64,000 nucleotides of DNA from positions 79,763 through 143,762 of the forward strand of contig NZ_JBIGIA010000013.1 in NCBI RefSeq assembly GCF_043555975.1, written 5' to 3'. This stretch comes from Pelomonas nitida. Lineage in GTDB: Bacteria > Pseudomonadota > Gammaproteobacteria > Burkholderiales > Burkholderiaceae_C. The notes under the pieces were generated by a model that searched no databases, was not told where the DNA came from, and was given only the letters and a program-made list of their open reading frames with translations. Positions 49,879 to 59,348 of this stretch are shown here, piece by piece. Positions within the stretch are counted from its first letter, which is position 1; every line of letters starts with the position of its first letter. The position numbers and the translations under genes were made by a program.

Positions 49879-51024
49879 ATGAAACGATTGCTTGCTTCCT
49901 TCCTCACGACGCTGGTCGTGACCGCCCAGGCCCAGGCCCCGGTGTCTCCCGAGATCGCCGCGCGCAACTATGTGCTGATCGACCTGACGGCCCACAAGAC
50001 CCTCGCCGAGCGCGAGGCCGACGTGCCGCAGGACCCTGCCTCGTTGACCAAGCTGATGACGGCCTACGTCGTCTTCGGTGCGCTGCGCGACAAGAAGCTG
50101 ACGCTGGAGCAGCCGCTGCCCGTGTCCAAGCGGGCATGGGATGAACGCAAGGGCGATCCGTCGCTGATGTTCATTGACACGACGATGACGCCCAAGGTCG
50201 ATGAGTTGCTGCGCGGCCTCATCATCCAGAGCGGCAACGACGCCGCCGTGGCGCTGGCCGAGGGTGTGGCCGGCACGGTCGAGAACTTCGTGCAGCTGAT
50301 GAACCGCCAGGCCCAGGCCTGGGGCCTGAAGAACACCGAATTCAAGAACGTGACCGGCATGACCGAGCCGGGTCACAAGGCCAGCGCGCGCGAGATCGCC
50401 ATCATCGCGGCCCACATCATCACGGACTTCCCCGAGTACTACAGCTACTACTCGCAGCGCGACTACACCTTCAACAAGATCCGCCAGGACAACCGCAACC
50501 TGCTGCTGCGCCGCGACCCCACCGTTGACGGCATGAAGACCGGCTACACCGATGCGGCCGGCTACTGCCTCGTGGCCAGTGCCAATCGCGACTTCCCCAA
50601 CGGCAAGCGCCGCCTGCTCAGCGTCGTTATGGGCACGGCCTCCAAGGAGGCTCGCGCCAGCGAAAGCCAGAAGTTGCTGAACTGGGGCTACACCGCCTTC
50701 GATGCCGTCAAGATCTTCGATGCGGGCAAGGCCATCAAGACCGTGCCGGTCTGGAAGGGCGAGTCCAAGGAGGTCAAGCTGGGTGCTGCGGATGCGGTGT
50801 TCGTCACCGTGCCTCGCGGTGATGCCGGCAAGCTGCAGACCCAGGTCGAGCACACCGACCCGCTCGTGGCGCCGCTGAACAAGGGCCAGCGTGTGGGCAC
50901 GCTACGCGTGACGACGACGGCCGGCACGCTGGTGGCCGAGGTGCCGCTGGTCGTCCAGGAGGCCGTGCCCGTGGCCGGCATCTTCGGCCGCGCCTTCGAC
51001 TCCATCCGCCTGTGGATCAAGTGA
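49879..51024 (+). CDS. dacC: D-alanyl-D-alanine carboxypeptidase (PBP5/6 type)
   Basis: A 381-residue periplasmic penicillin-binding protein that trims the terminal D-Ala of peptidoglycan pentapeptides. A signal peptide (1-20) is followed by SLTK (Ser55, Lys58), SGN in IIQSGNDAAV and KTG in DGMKTGYTD. The C-terminal beta-domain ends in FGRAFDSIRLWIK, an amphipathic membrane anchor. It is followed by ybeD, as in related genomes where dacC-ybeD-lipB-lipA form a block; here lipB is displaced by about 4.5 kb. Confidence 0.95.
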   Translation: MKRLLASFLTTLVVTAQAQAPVSPEIAARNYVLIDLTAHKTLAEREADVPQDPASLTKLMTAYVVFGALRDKKLTLEQPLPVSKRAWDERKGDPSLMFIDTTMTPKVDELLRGLIIQSGNDAAVALAEGVAGTVENFVQLMNRQAQAWGLKNTEFKNVTGMTEPGHKASAREIAIIAAHIITDFPEYYSYYSQRDYTFNKIRQDNRNLLLRRDPTVDGMKTGYTDAAGYCLVASANRDFPNGKRRLLSVVMGTASKEARASESQKLLNWGYTAFDAVKIFDAGKAIKTVPVWKGESKEVKLGAADAVFVTVPRGDAGKLQTQVEHTDPLVAPLNKGQRVGTLRVTTTAGTLVAEVPLVVQEAVPVAGIFGRAFDSIRLWIK

Positions 51025-51034
51025 GGCCCGCGCC

Positions 51035-51319
51035 ATGAACCTGCCGCCCGACATCCCGCCCGAGCAGTCGCTCATCGAGTACCCGTCGCAGTTCCCGATC
51101 AAGGTGATGGGGGCTCACGTCGAAGGCTTCGTCGAGGCCATCACGCATGTGGCCCTGCAGTTCGACCCCGGCTTCGACGCCTCCACCATCGAGCACCGCC
51201 CGAGCAAGGGCGGCAACTACCTGGGGCTGACCATCACCGTCACCGCCACCAGCCGCGAGCAGCTCGACGAGCTGTACCGGACGCTGACGACGCATCCGAT
51301 GGTCAAGGTGGTGCTGTAG
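51035..51319 (+). CDS. ybeD: YbeD/DUF493 family protein
   Basis: A 94-residue protein with the ACT-like ferredoxin fold of E. coli YbeD: SLIEYPSQFPIKVMGAH, VEAITHVALQFDPGFD, KGGNYLGLTITVTATSREQLDELYRTL and the end HPMVKVVL. The family is linked by position to lipoate attachment (lipB) and thought to regulate it. Here ybeD is 10 bp after dacC, but lipB lies 4.5 kb downstream with a foreign-looking gene and a Sel1 gene between. Confidence 0.93.
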   Translation: MNLPPDIPPEQSLIEYPSQFPIKVMGAHVEGFVEAITHVALQFDPGFDASTIEHRPSKGGNYLGLTITVTATSREQLDELYRTLTTHPMVKVVL

Positions 51320-51330
51320 AGCGCTGAGCC

Positions 51331-54300
51331 TTGAGCGCGCCGCTGGAAGTCACGGTCGGAGACATTCAGCGGCTTGCCGACGAGCCGCTGCGAGAGCTGA
51401 TCAAGCGGCTTTGCTGTGCCGAGTTGTCGGACGCGGGGCTGCCCAGGTCGGCAGTCAGAGCGGGCGGCCATCAGGATGCGAGTGACGGTGGGATCGATGT
51501 TCGGGTCGATCTGGCGGGAGATCCCACCGGGTTGGACTTCATCCCCAGAGGCCAGACGGGGCTGCAAGCCAAGGCCGAGTCCATGCCGCCGTCCAAGGTG
51601 TCTGGCGAGATGCTGGATGGCGGCGTGCTCAAGCCTGCGATCCGTGAGCTGCTGACGCGTGGCGGTGCCTATGTGATCGTCAGCGCCAAGGACTCCTGCA
51701 CGGAAAAGATGCTGGCACAGCGCGTTGCTGCCATGCGCAAGGTCGTCGGCGACGCGGGGCTACCTGCCGATGTGGCGCTGGACTTCTTCGGCGCCGACCG
51801 CATCGCCGATTGGACGAACCAGCATCCAGGCGTGGCCTTGTGGCTGCGAGAGCACCTGGACGGCCCGTCGCATGGGTGGCGTGGGTACGGCACCTGGGCT
51901 GCAGCAGGTGCCGCAGAAGGCTTTCTTGTTGACGCGCAGCCTCGGGTCGATGCGCCGGGCCAGCAAGGAACTCGGCAGCTGAGCATCGCGCAGACCCTGG
52001 TGGAACTGCGCGCCAAGCTGCGCGAGCCAGGCAAGGCGATCCGCCTTGTCGGCCTCTCGGGCACGGGAAAAACCCGGCTGGTTCAGGCCTTGTTCGAGGC
52101 CGGCCTCGACGGAGATCCATTGCCGGCGCACCTCGCCATCTATGCCGATGCGGGCGAAGCCCTGCAGCCGCCGCCGGTCGAGATGCTGCGCCGGCTGGCC
52201 ACGCAGGCACGCCCGGTGGTGCTGGTGATCGACAACTGCAACCCGGAAACCCATCGTGCGCTGCAGACGGCCCTGTCCAACCGATCCGGCCGGGTCGCTC
52301 TGCTCACCGTCGAGTACGACATCGACAGCGGTGAGGCCGAGGAAGCCGATGTCTACCGCCTCGGCGTCACCACACCCGAACTGCTGGATCGTCTGCTGGC
52401 CCAGCGCGAGCCCGCGCTGGGCTCCGGCGTCCGGCAGCAGATCGTCAGCCTCTCCGAAGGCAATCTGCGCATCGCCCTGGCGTTGGCCAGCGCCGCCCGC
52501 CGGACGGGGCGATTGCATGGCCTGAGCGATGCAGACCTGTTTCAGCGGCTGTTCTGGCAGCGGCGGCAGCCAGACCCGGCCCTTGAGCATGCCGCTCGGG
52601 TGCTGGCCCTGGTCTATTCCTGCAAGGCCGAGGAGTCCGATGTCCCAGAAGCAGACCAGGAATTCACTCGCATGGCTCGACTGGCTGGCTGCTCTGCTGC
52701 CGAGCTGCGACGCCACCTTGGCACCTTGCGGCAACGAGGGCTCGCCCAGCAGCGAGGGCCTTGGCGGGCCATCCTGCCGCACGCCCTGGCCAACCACCTG
52801 GCCGTGCGCGGGTTGCAGGCGGTCTCTGCCGATGACCTGTGGCGAGAGTTGCGGCAGCACGCGCGCCTGTCGCTGTCGTTCGCGCGGCGGTTGTCGGCGC
52901 TGCATGACAGTCTCGAAGCGCAGGTGCTTGTGGAGCGCTGGTTCCGCGAGGCGCCGGGTATGGCGATCTTCAACGAACACTCGATGCAGGGCCGTGAGGT
53001 CGTTCAGCTGCTGGCGCCGGTGCGGCCTGACCTCGCACTGGCCAGGCTGGAACAACTGACAGACACCGAGGGCCAGGGTCTGCTGGGCGAGCGGCATGTG
53101 TTCTACCGGGATGGTGCGGTGTGGCTGGCGGGCCAACTGGCTTATCTGGCCGCAGACTTCGCCAGGGCCGCCGAAGTGCTGGTCAGGCTGGCGATATACG
53201 AGAGCAGCGGCAGCAAGGGTGGCGGGGCCAGCATGTCACGCCCGCTGGAACGCTTGTTCCGGCCGGTGATGTCTGGCACCGAGGCCGACGCCGGGCAGCG
53301 CTTGGCCTTGCTCACATCGCTGCTGGACTCGAGGGACGCGCGGCGCCAGCGCCTCGCGCTGGTCGCATTGCAAACCATGCTGGCCGTGAACTGGAGTGGT
53401 TCAGTGCCCGAGACGTTCGGGGCACGAGTGCGTGGTGACGGTTGGCGGCCGATGTCGAGTGGCGATTGGGAGGTCTGGTACGGCGGGCTGATGCAGTTCG
53501 TAGCCGAGCGGCTGCGTGCGGGGCATGTCTTGGCATTGGACATGGCCGGTCTGGTCTCAGAGGCTGCCGTTCGTCTGGCCTGGGAGCCCGCAGTCCTGCC
53601 GGCGCTGGAGCGGTTCGCGGAAGCACTGGCGCCTCTGCCGGCGGCGCCGTGCTTGTGGCGCTGCCTTGCTGCGGCGCTGATTTGGCCGCCCAACTTGGCT
53701 GCCGGTGTGGACCCGGTCCTGTGTGCTCGGCTGGAGAGGCTGGAGTCTCGACTGCGCCCGCAATCTCTTGAAGATCGCATCGAGGCGCTTGTCTACGTCG
53801 AGCCCCACGGCAGGGTCGATCTGCTGTCACTGGAGCAAATGCAATCGCATCGCTCAGGCGCCGCGCCTGTGTCCCGGCACTACGACCAGATGCTGGCCGA
53901 TGTCGGCGCCGAGCTTGCTTTGCGCCTGCACGAGCCCGCCCTGCTGCATCGCCTGATCGATAGCTTCTCGCCGGGCTACACGCCGCTGCTGGGCCGCCGA
54001 GTTGCCGAGTGCGCCGTTGATCTCGCGGGTGGCTGGGCCGTTCTCATCCGCCGTTATGCCTCCGCCTCGCAGGAGTCGCGAGACGCGGGATTCGTCCTTG
54101 GGTTCTTCGACGGGCTGAGGGCGCGTGACCCAGCGATGGCCGAACGGTTGCTGGACGCCTGCGCTGCCGAGCCTTCGCTCGCTGAATTGGGCGTCGAACT
54201 GCACACGCGCCAGCCGGTCGATGAGGCAGGCGCGATGCGACTGACGACGCTCGCCAGACGCGGTCAGGTACCGGCCGCCAAGTCAGACGCGGTCAGGTAC

Positions 54301-55160
54301 CGGCCGCCAAGTTCGGATGGCGGCAATTTGGCGGGCCGCTGGATGGGATTTCCTCGGCAACCCACGCCAAGCTGTTGCGGGCCATCAAGGATCTGCCCAA
54401 AGGCCTCGAGGTGGCCATCAACCTTCACCGCATGCGCTTGCATGGCCTGGGTGAAAGAGCGCGCGAGGATGGCCAAGCCTGCCAGCTTTGTGTGTCCTTG
54501 CTGATGGCTGTGGACGAGTGCTTCCAGACCGATGAGGCTTGGCCGCACGTGGATGACCTGGCCGAACTTGCGCTGGCGAGTGCAGAGGGCGAGGCGGTCG
54601 CCATTCATCTGTGCAAGGTGCTCACGCATCGCGAGCGAGGCCAGCACTGGCCGCTGAGCTACGCGGCCGACCGTCTGTTGCGCCGCGTCTTTGGTGCCCA
54701 TGGCGCCGTGGCCTTGGAGGCGTTCTACCAGGCCTACATGGGCCGGCGGTTGGATGCGCTCTCGCAGCTGAGCGTTGATGCCGAACATCCCGTGCGCCTG
54801 GTGCCTGTCGACACGCTGCTGGATTGGGTTCGCGTGGAGCCGCTTGGGCGAGGGCCTTGGGTGGCGGGAATGATCGATGCCTTCGATGGGATAGGCCTAT
54901 CGGAGACAGCGCTGGCACTCTTGCAGATGGCGCCAGATCGAGCAGCGGTGCTGGAGGGCTTCGAACGAGCTGTTCACTCGACCTACATTTGCGGCAGCTT
55001 TCAGGAAGCCTCCGCTCTGCGCCTGCTGGCGCTGGAGTCGTTGACGACCGACGCTGCGGCGGATGTTGCCGAATGGGCCAGGAAGCACGTTGAATGTATC
55101 CAGGAGTTCGTCGCCTGCTGGCAACGCCAGGCTCGGGATCGCGATCAGAGCTTCGAGTGA
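51331..55160 (+). pseudogene. Avs-like STAND NTPase with PD-(D/E)xK nuclease domain, frameshifted
   Basis: Starts with TTG 12 bp after ybeD. The intact part reads 1057 codons to a stop at 54504, but its last 70 or so residues are out of frame; the true continuation is in another frame from about 54313 to the stop at 55160. Removing one copy of a 29-bp tandem duplication joins both into 1266 residues. Residues about 45-120 show DGGID (52-56) and QAK (79-81), a Mrr-like PD-(D/E)xK nuclease core. GLSGTGKT (241-248) and VVLVIDN (296-302) are Walker A and B of a STAND-type NTPase. The remaining 800 residues are helical-repeat-like. This is the layout of Avs-type antiphage sensors. Assignment to a defence family is inference from architecture. 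Confidence 0.75.
54255..54312 (+). repeat. Exact 29-bp tandem duplication causing a frameshift
   Basis: The unit beginning CAGACGCGGTCAGG and ending GCCGCCAAGT occurs at 54255-54283 and again, without change, at 54284-54312. Its length is not a multiple of three, so it shifts the reading frame of the STAND gene. With one copy, the protein would read ...VPAAKFGWRQFGGPLDG... straight into the downstream frame. The perfect identity implies a recent event, or a site able to expand and contract. Confidence 0.95.
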
Positions 55161-55161
55161 T

Positions 55162-55779
55162 TCAGCTCGATTTGTCCATCGCCTTGACCTTGGCCCGGGC
55201 TGCCACATCGCCATTCTTCGCCGCCGTATCAAACCAATAACGCGCCAGCCGCTCGTCGGCAGCCACGCCCAGCCCGGTCTCGAACATCGACGCGATGAGG
55301 TATTGCGCGCCGACGTCGCCGGCGGTGGCGGCAGCCAGATACCAGCGGTGCGCCTGGGCCATGTCCAGCGGCCGGCCGCGGCCCAGATAGAAGCAGGTGC
55401 CCGCGGCCAATGCGCCGTCGCCGTTGCCGTGTTCGGCAGCGCGCTCGAACCAGTCGCAGGCGGCCGTCTTGTCGAGCGGGCCGTGGCGGCCCTGCTCGAT
55501 CATTTCGCCCAGCGCGTTCTCGGCCAGCGCCAGGTGTTGTGCGGCGGCGCGTTGCAGCCAACGCCAGGCCTGGGCGTCGCTGGCACCGGGCAGCTCACGG
55601 CGCAGATGCATCATGGCCAGGTTGAACTGGCCCAGCGGTTCGCCGCGCTGGGCCGAGGCGGTGAAACCCCGAGCGGCTGCGGCCAGGCGGCCCGCGTCGT
55701 AGGCCGCGAGGGCGTCGTCCAGCGGTGCAGCCCGGGCGAGGGACGACACGAGTAGCAGGGTGAGCAGTTGCTTCTTCAT
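55162..55779 (-). CDS. Exported Sel1-like repeat protein
   Basis: A 205-residue protein: signal peptide (1-18), then four or five Sel1/TPR-like helical repeats with the A-x-x-x-L/G-x-M/Y pattern (QFNLAMMHLRREL; AENALGEMIEQGRHG; GALAAGTCFYLGRG; AQYLIASMFETGLG). Such proteins act as periplasmic scaffolds in signalling or envelope assembly. Its stop is one base from the stop of the convergent STAND gene. It is divergent from lipB with 56 bp between starts. Partner unknown. Confidence 0.88.
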   Translation of the reverse strand: MKKQLLTLLLVSSLARAAPLDDALAAYDAGRLAAAARGFTASAQRGEPLGQFNLAMMHLRRELPGASDAQAWRWLQRAAAQHLALAENALGEMIEQGRHGPLDKTAACDWFERAAEHGNGDGALAAGTCFYLGRGRPLDMAQAHRWYLAAATAGDVGAQYLIASMFETGLGVAADERLARYWFDTAAKNGDVAARAKVKAMDKSS

Positions 55780-55835
55780 CGCAGCGAGTCGGCTCAGGAC
55801 CGGCGGGGCTTACCGCGCCTGCCTATGATGCCGCC

Positions 55836-56513
55836 ATGATCGTCAAGTCCCTCGGGCGGGTCGAGTACCTGCCCACGCTGGAGGCCATGCGGGCCTTCAC
55901 GGCGGCGCGCCATGCAGACACGCCGGACGAGCTCTGGCTCTGCGAGCACCCGCCCACGTTCACCCAAGGCATCGCCGGCAAGCCGGAGCACCTGCTGCTG
56001 CCCGGTGACATCCCGGTCGTGCCCACCGAGCGCGGCGGCCAGGTCACATACCACGGCCCCGGCCAGGTCACGGCCTACCCGCTGATCGACCTGCGGCGCC
56101 AGGGCATCTTCGTCAAGGAATACGTGTTCCGGCTGGAGACGGCGCTGATCCAGGTGCTGGACAGCTACGGCGTGACCGGCCTGCGCGTGGCCAGCGCGCC
56201 GGGCATCTACGTGCGCCCGGCCGACCCCGGTGGCCACGCGGCGCTGACCGGGCCGACCGACCCGAACCGCCTGTTCGATGGCCTGGCGAAGATCGCCGCC
56301 TTGGGCATCAAGGTCAGCCGGCATTGCACCTACCATGGCCTGGCGCTGAACGTCGCGATGGACCTGGAACCCTTCCAGCGCATCAACCCCTGCGGCTACC
56401 AGGGCCTGGAAACCACTTCCCTCGATAAAATCGGGGTTTTCACCGACTGGCCCACGGCGGCCGGCCGGCTCGCCGAGCGGCTCTCGGCCCAATTTGAAGT
56501 CTCGACGCCTTGA
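55836..56513 (+). CDS. lipB: Octanoyltransferase LipB
   Basis: A 225-residue enzyme that moves octanoyl groups from acyl-carrier protein to lipoyl domains. LCEHPPTFTQGIAGKPEHLL, the RGGQVTYHGPGQVTAYPLIDL substrate-binding segment split around GGQVTYHGPGQ, and KVSRHCTYHGLALNV with the catalytic Cys and Lys region are all present. Its stop is three bases before the lipA ATG. It has its own promoter region shared with the divergent Sel1 gene, since the usual upstream neighbour ybeD is far away. Confidence 0.96.
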   Translation: MIVKSLGRVEYLPTLEAMRAFTAARHADTPDELWLCEHPPTFTQGIAGKPEHLLLPGDIPVVPTERGGQVTYHGPGQVTAYPLIDLRRQGIFVKEYVFRLETALIQVLDSYGVTGLRVASAPGIYVRPADPGGHAALTGPTDPNRLFDGLAKIAALGIKVSRHCTYHGLALNVAMDLEPFQRINPCGYQGLETTSLDKIGVFTDWPTAAGRLAERLSAQFEVSTP

Positions 56514-56515
56514 CC

Positions 56516-57487
56516 ATGTCCGACACGACCACCTACGACCCGTCGATCAAGCAAAAAGCCGAGGCCAAGACCTCGCGCATCCCGATCAAGATCGTGCCGG
56601 CCGAGGTGCTGAAGAAGCCCGACTGGATCCGCGTCAAGGCCGGCTCGCCGTCGACCCGCTTCTACGAGATCAAGCAGATCCTGCGCGAGCACAAGCTGCA
56701 CACGGTCTGCGAGGAAGCCAGCTGCCCCAACATCGGTGAGTGCTTCGGCAAGGGCACGGCCACGTTCATGATCATGGGCGACAAGTGCACGCGCCGCTGC
56801 CCGTTCTGCGACGTGGGCCATGGCCGGCCCGACCCGCTGGACGTGAACGAGCCCGAGAACCTGGCCAAGACGATTGCTGCGCTGAAGCTCAAGTACGTCG
56901 TCATCACCAGCGTGGACCGCGACGACCTGAAGGATGGCGGCGCGGCTCACTTCGCCGAGTGCATCACCAAGACGCGCGAGCTGTCACCGGCGACGCAGAT
57001 CGAGGTGCTGGTGCCCGACTTCCGCGGCCGCGCCGATCGCGCGCTGAACATCCTGAAGGCCGCGCCGCCGGACGTGATGAACCACAACCTCGAAACGGCG
57101 CCGCGCCTCTACAAGGAAGCGCGTCCGGGCTCGGACTACGAGTTCAGCCTGAACCTGCTGAAGCGCTTCAAGGAAGAAGTGCCGGGCGTGCCGACCAAGA
57201 GCGGCATCATGGTGGGCCTGGGCGAGACCGATGACGAGATCCGCCAGGTCATGCGCGACATGCGCGCGCACAACATCGACATGATCACCATCGGCCAGTA
57301 CCTGGCCCCGTCGGGCCACCACCTGCCGGTGCGCCGCTACGTGACGCCGGATCAGTTCAAGCAGTTCGAGAAGGAAGCCTACGAGCTGGGCTTCACGCAT
57401 GCGGCCGTCGGCGCGATGGTGCGCTCCAGCTACCACGCCGACCAGCAGGCCCACGGCGTGCTGAACGCGGCTGCTCCGGCCGCCTGA
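56516..57487 (+). CDS. lipA: Lipoyl synthase LipA
   Basis: A 323-residue radical-SAM enzyme that inserts two sulfurs into the octanoyl chain. The auxiliary-cluster motif is CEEASCPNIGEC and the radical-SAM motif is CTRRCPFC; the conserved RSSYHAD near the C-terminus provides the serine ligand. The ATG at 56516 is preferred to a TTG two codons upstream that overlaps the lipB stop. Operon with lipB. It makes the cofactor of pyruvate and 2-oxoglutarate dehydrogenases. Confidence 0.97.
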   Translation: MSDTTTYDPSIKQKAEAKTSRIPIKIVPAEVLKKPDWIRVKAGSPSTRFYEIKQILREHKLHTVCEEASCPNIGECFGKGTATFMIMGDKCTRRCPFCDVGHGRPDPLDVNEPENLAKTIAALKLKYVVITSVDRDDLKDGGAAHFAECITKTRELSPATQIEVLVPDFRGRADRALNILKAAPPDVMNHNLETAPRLYKEARPGSDYEFSLNLLKRFKEEVPGVPTKSGIMVGLGETDDEIRQVMRDMRAHNIDMITIGQYLAPSGHHLPVRRYVTPDQFKQFEKEAYELGFTHAAVGAMVRSSYHADQQAHGVLNAAAPAA

Positions 57488-57511
57488 AACCGGCGCGCCG
57501 CCGGCCGGGGT

Positions 57512-57997
57512 TCAGGCCTCGGCCAGCAACTTCTCGATCAGGCCGTGCAGCGCGGCGAAGTCCGGTTCGCCGACGTAGCGCTTGACGATCTCGCCGCGCT
57601 TGTTGATCAGGAAGGTCGTCGGCGTCATCTGCACCTTGCCGAAGGCGTTCGCCACCGCGCCGGTGTTATCGATGGCCACGCCGAACGGCAGCCCGCGCGA
57701 CTCGGCGAAGCGCGACACGAAGGCCGGCGGGTCGTAGCTCATCGCCACGGCCAGCGTGTCGAAACCCCGGCCCTTGAACTTGTTGTGCGTGGCGATGACC
57801 TGCGGCATTTCCTTGACGCAGGTGGCGCAGCTGGTGGCCCAGAAGTTCACCAGCATGACCTTGCCGGCCCATTGCCGGGAGTTGGCTTGCTCGCCGTTCA
57901 GCAGCACGTAGCCGACCTCGGGGGCGGCATCGCGGGCGCAGCCGGCGAGGGTGCAACAGGCCAGGGCGAGGGCGGCGAGGGCTCGGCGGTTCAGCAT
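57512..57997 (-). CDS. TlpA/ResA-like thioredoxin-fold lipoprotein
   Basis: A 161-residue protein with a lipoprotein signal (lipobox LAGC, Cys20), then a thioredoxin fold: VMLVNFWATSCATCVKEMP with redox pair Cys57-x-x-Cys60, and the cis-Pro segment MTPTTFLINKRGEIV. It works in the periplasm on the membrane, probably as a thiol-disulfide reductase for cytochrome maturation or peroxide response. The start at 57997 gives the best lipoprotein signal. It converges with lipA, 24 bp apart. Confidence 0.9.
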   Translation of the reverse strand: MLNRRALAALALACCTLAGCARDAAPEVGYVLLNGEQANSRQWAGKVMLVNFWATSCATCVKEMPQVIATHNKFKGRGFDTLAVAMSYDPPAFVSRFAESRGLPFGVAIDNTGAVANAFGKVQMTPTTFLINKRGEIVKRYVGEPDFAALHGLIEKLLAEA

Positions 57998-58072
57998 GGG
58001 GCCCATTCTAGGGAGCCGGTCAATTCCTGCCGGCGAGGTCGAGCATCCGCAGCCCGCCATGCGAGGCCGCAC

Positions 58073-59311
58073 TCAGGCGATGACGCCGGCAGCCAGCCAG
58101 GCGTCGATCTGCACATCGGCGCAGCCGGCCTCGCGCAGCAGCTCGCGGCTGTGCTGGCCCAGCAGCGGCGGCGCCTGCCGGTATTGCACCGGGGTGGCCG
58201 AGAGCTTCATGGGGCTGCCGACCAGCCGCAGCGACGGCGTCAGTGGGTGGGGCAGGTCGACGACGGCGCCGCGCGCCTGGGCCTGCGGGTCGGCGAGCGC
58301 CTCGCCGATGGAGTTGATCGAGCCGCAGGGCACCTTGGCCGCTTCCAGCGCGGCCAGCCATTCGGCCCTGGGCCGCTGGCGGATGGCCTCGGCCAGCTGC
58401 GGCACCAGCAGCTCGCGGTGGCGCACGCGCTCGGCGTTGGTGGCAAAGCGCGCGTCGGCCGCCCAGTCGGGGCGGCCGGCCACATCGCAGAACTTGGCGA
58501 ACTGCCGGTCGTTGCCGACGGCGAGGATCAGGTGGCCGTCACGGGCCTCGAACACCTGGTAGGGCACGATGTTCTGATGGGCGTTGCCCATGCGGCCGGG
58601 CACCTTGCCGCTGCACAGGTAGTTGCTGCCCAGGTTGGCCAGCATGGCGAGCTGGGTGTCGAGCAGCGCCATGTCGATGACCTGGCCTTGCCCGGTGGCG
58701 TCGCGGTGGCGCAGCGCGGCCAGGATGGCGACGGTGGCGTACATGCCGGTGAACAGGTCGGCCACGGCCACGCCCACCTTCTGCGGGCCGCCGCCCGGCT
58801 GGTCGTCGCGCTCGCCGGTCACGCTCATCAGCCCGCCCATGCCTTGCACGGCGTAGTCGTAGCCGGCGCGGTCGGCGTAGGGGCCGGTCTGGCCGAAGCC
58901 GGTGATGGAGCAGATGACCAGGCCCGGGTGCTCGGCCAGCAGGCTTTGGGCGTCCAGCCCGTAGCGGGCCAGGTCGCCGACCTTGAAGTTCTCCACCAGC
59001 ACGTCCACCTGGCCTGCGAGCTTGCGCACGATGGCCTGGCCCTCGGGCGTGGACAGGTCCACGGCCAGCGAGCGCTTGTTGCGGTTGGCGCCGAGGAAGT
59101 AGGCGGCCTCGGAGGTGTCCTGGCCGTCGGCGTCTTTCAGGTAGGGCGGGCCCCAGGCGCGGGTGTCGTCGCCGCTGCCGGGGCGCTCGATCTTGATGAC
59201 GTCGGCCCCCAGGTCGGCCAGCGTCTGCGTGCACCAGGGGCCGGCCAGCACGCGGGAGAGGTCCAGCACGCGCACGCCGGCCAGGGCTTGAGGGGAGCTC
59301 GTTGCTTGCAT
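58073..59311 (-). CDS. CaiB/BaiF family CoA-transferase
   Basis: A 412-residue class III CoA-transferase. The N-terminal LAGVRVLDLSRVLAGPWCTQ, DVIKIERPGSGDDTRAWGPP, NFKVGDLARYGLD and the active-site region GQVIDMALLDTQLAML (Asp) are typical. It swaps CoA between carboxylic acids. No partner dehydrogenase is adjacent, so the acid cannot be named. The start at 59311 is fixed by homology; a longer open frame runs upstream across the divergent lipoprotein gene and is not real. Confidence 0.92.
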   Translation of the reverse strand: MQATSSPQALAGVRVLDLSRVLAGPWCTQTLADLGADVIKIERPGSGDDTRAWGPPYLKDADGQDTSEAAYFLGANRNKRSLAVDLSTPEGQAIVRKLAGQVDVLVENFKVGDLARYGLDAQSLLAEHPGLVICSITGFGQTGPYADRAGYDYAVQGMGGLMSVTGERDDQPGGGPQKVGVAVADLFTGMYATVAILAALRHRDATGQGQVIDMALLDTQLAMLANLGSNYLCSGKVPGRMGNAHQNIVPYQVFEARDGHLILAVGNDRQFAKFCDVAGRPDWAADARFATNAERVRHRELLVPQLAEAIRQRPRAEWLAALEAAKVPCGSINSIGEALADPQAQARGAVVDLPHPLTPSLRLVGSPMKLSATPVQYRQAPPLLGQHSRELLREAGCADVQIDAWLAAGVIA

Positions 59312-59348
59312 GGCGGGATTGTCGTGGCGCGCTACCGATAATTCGGCC

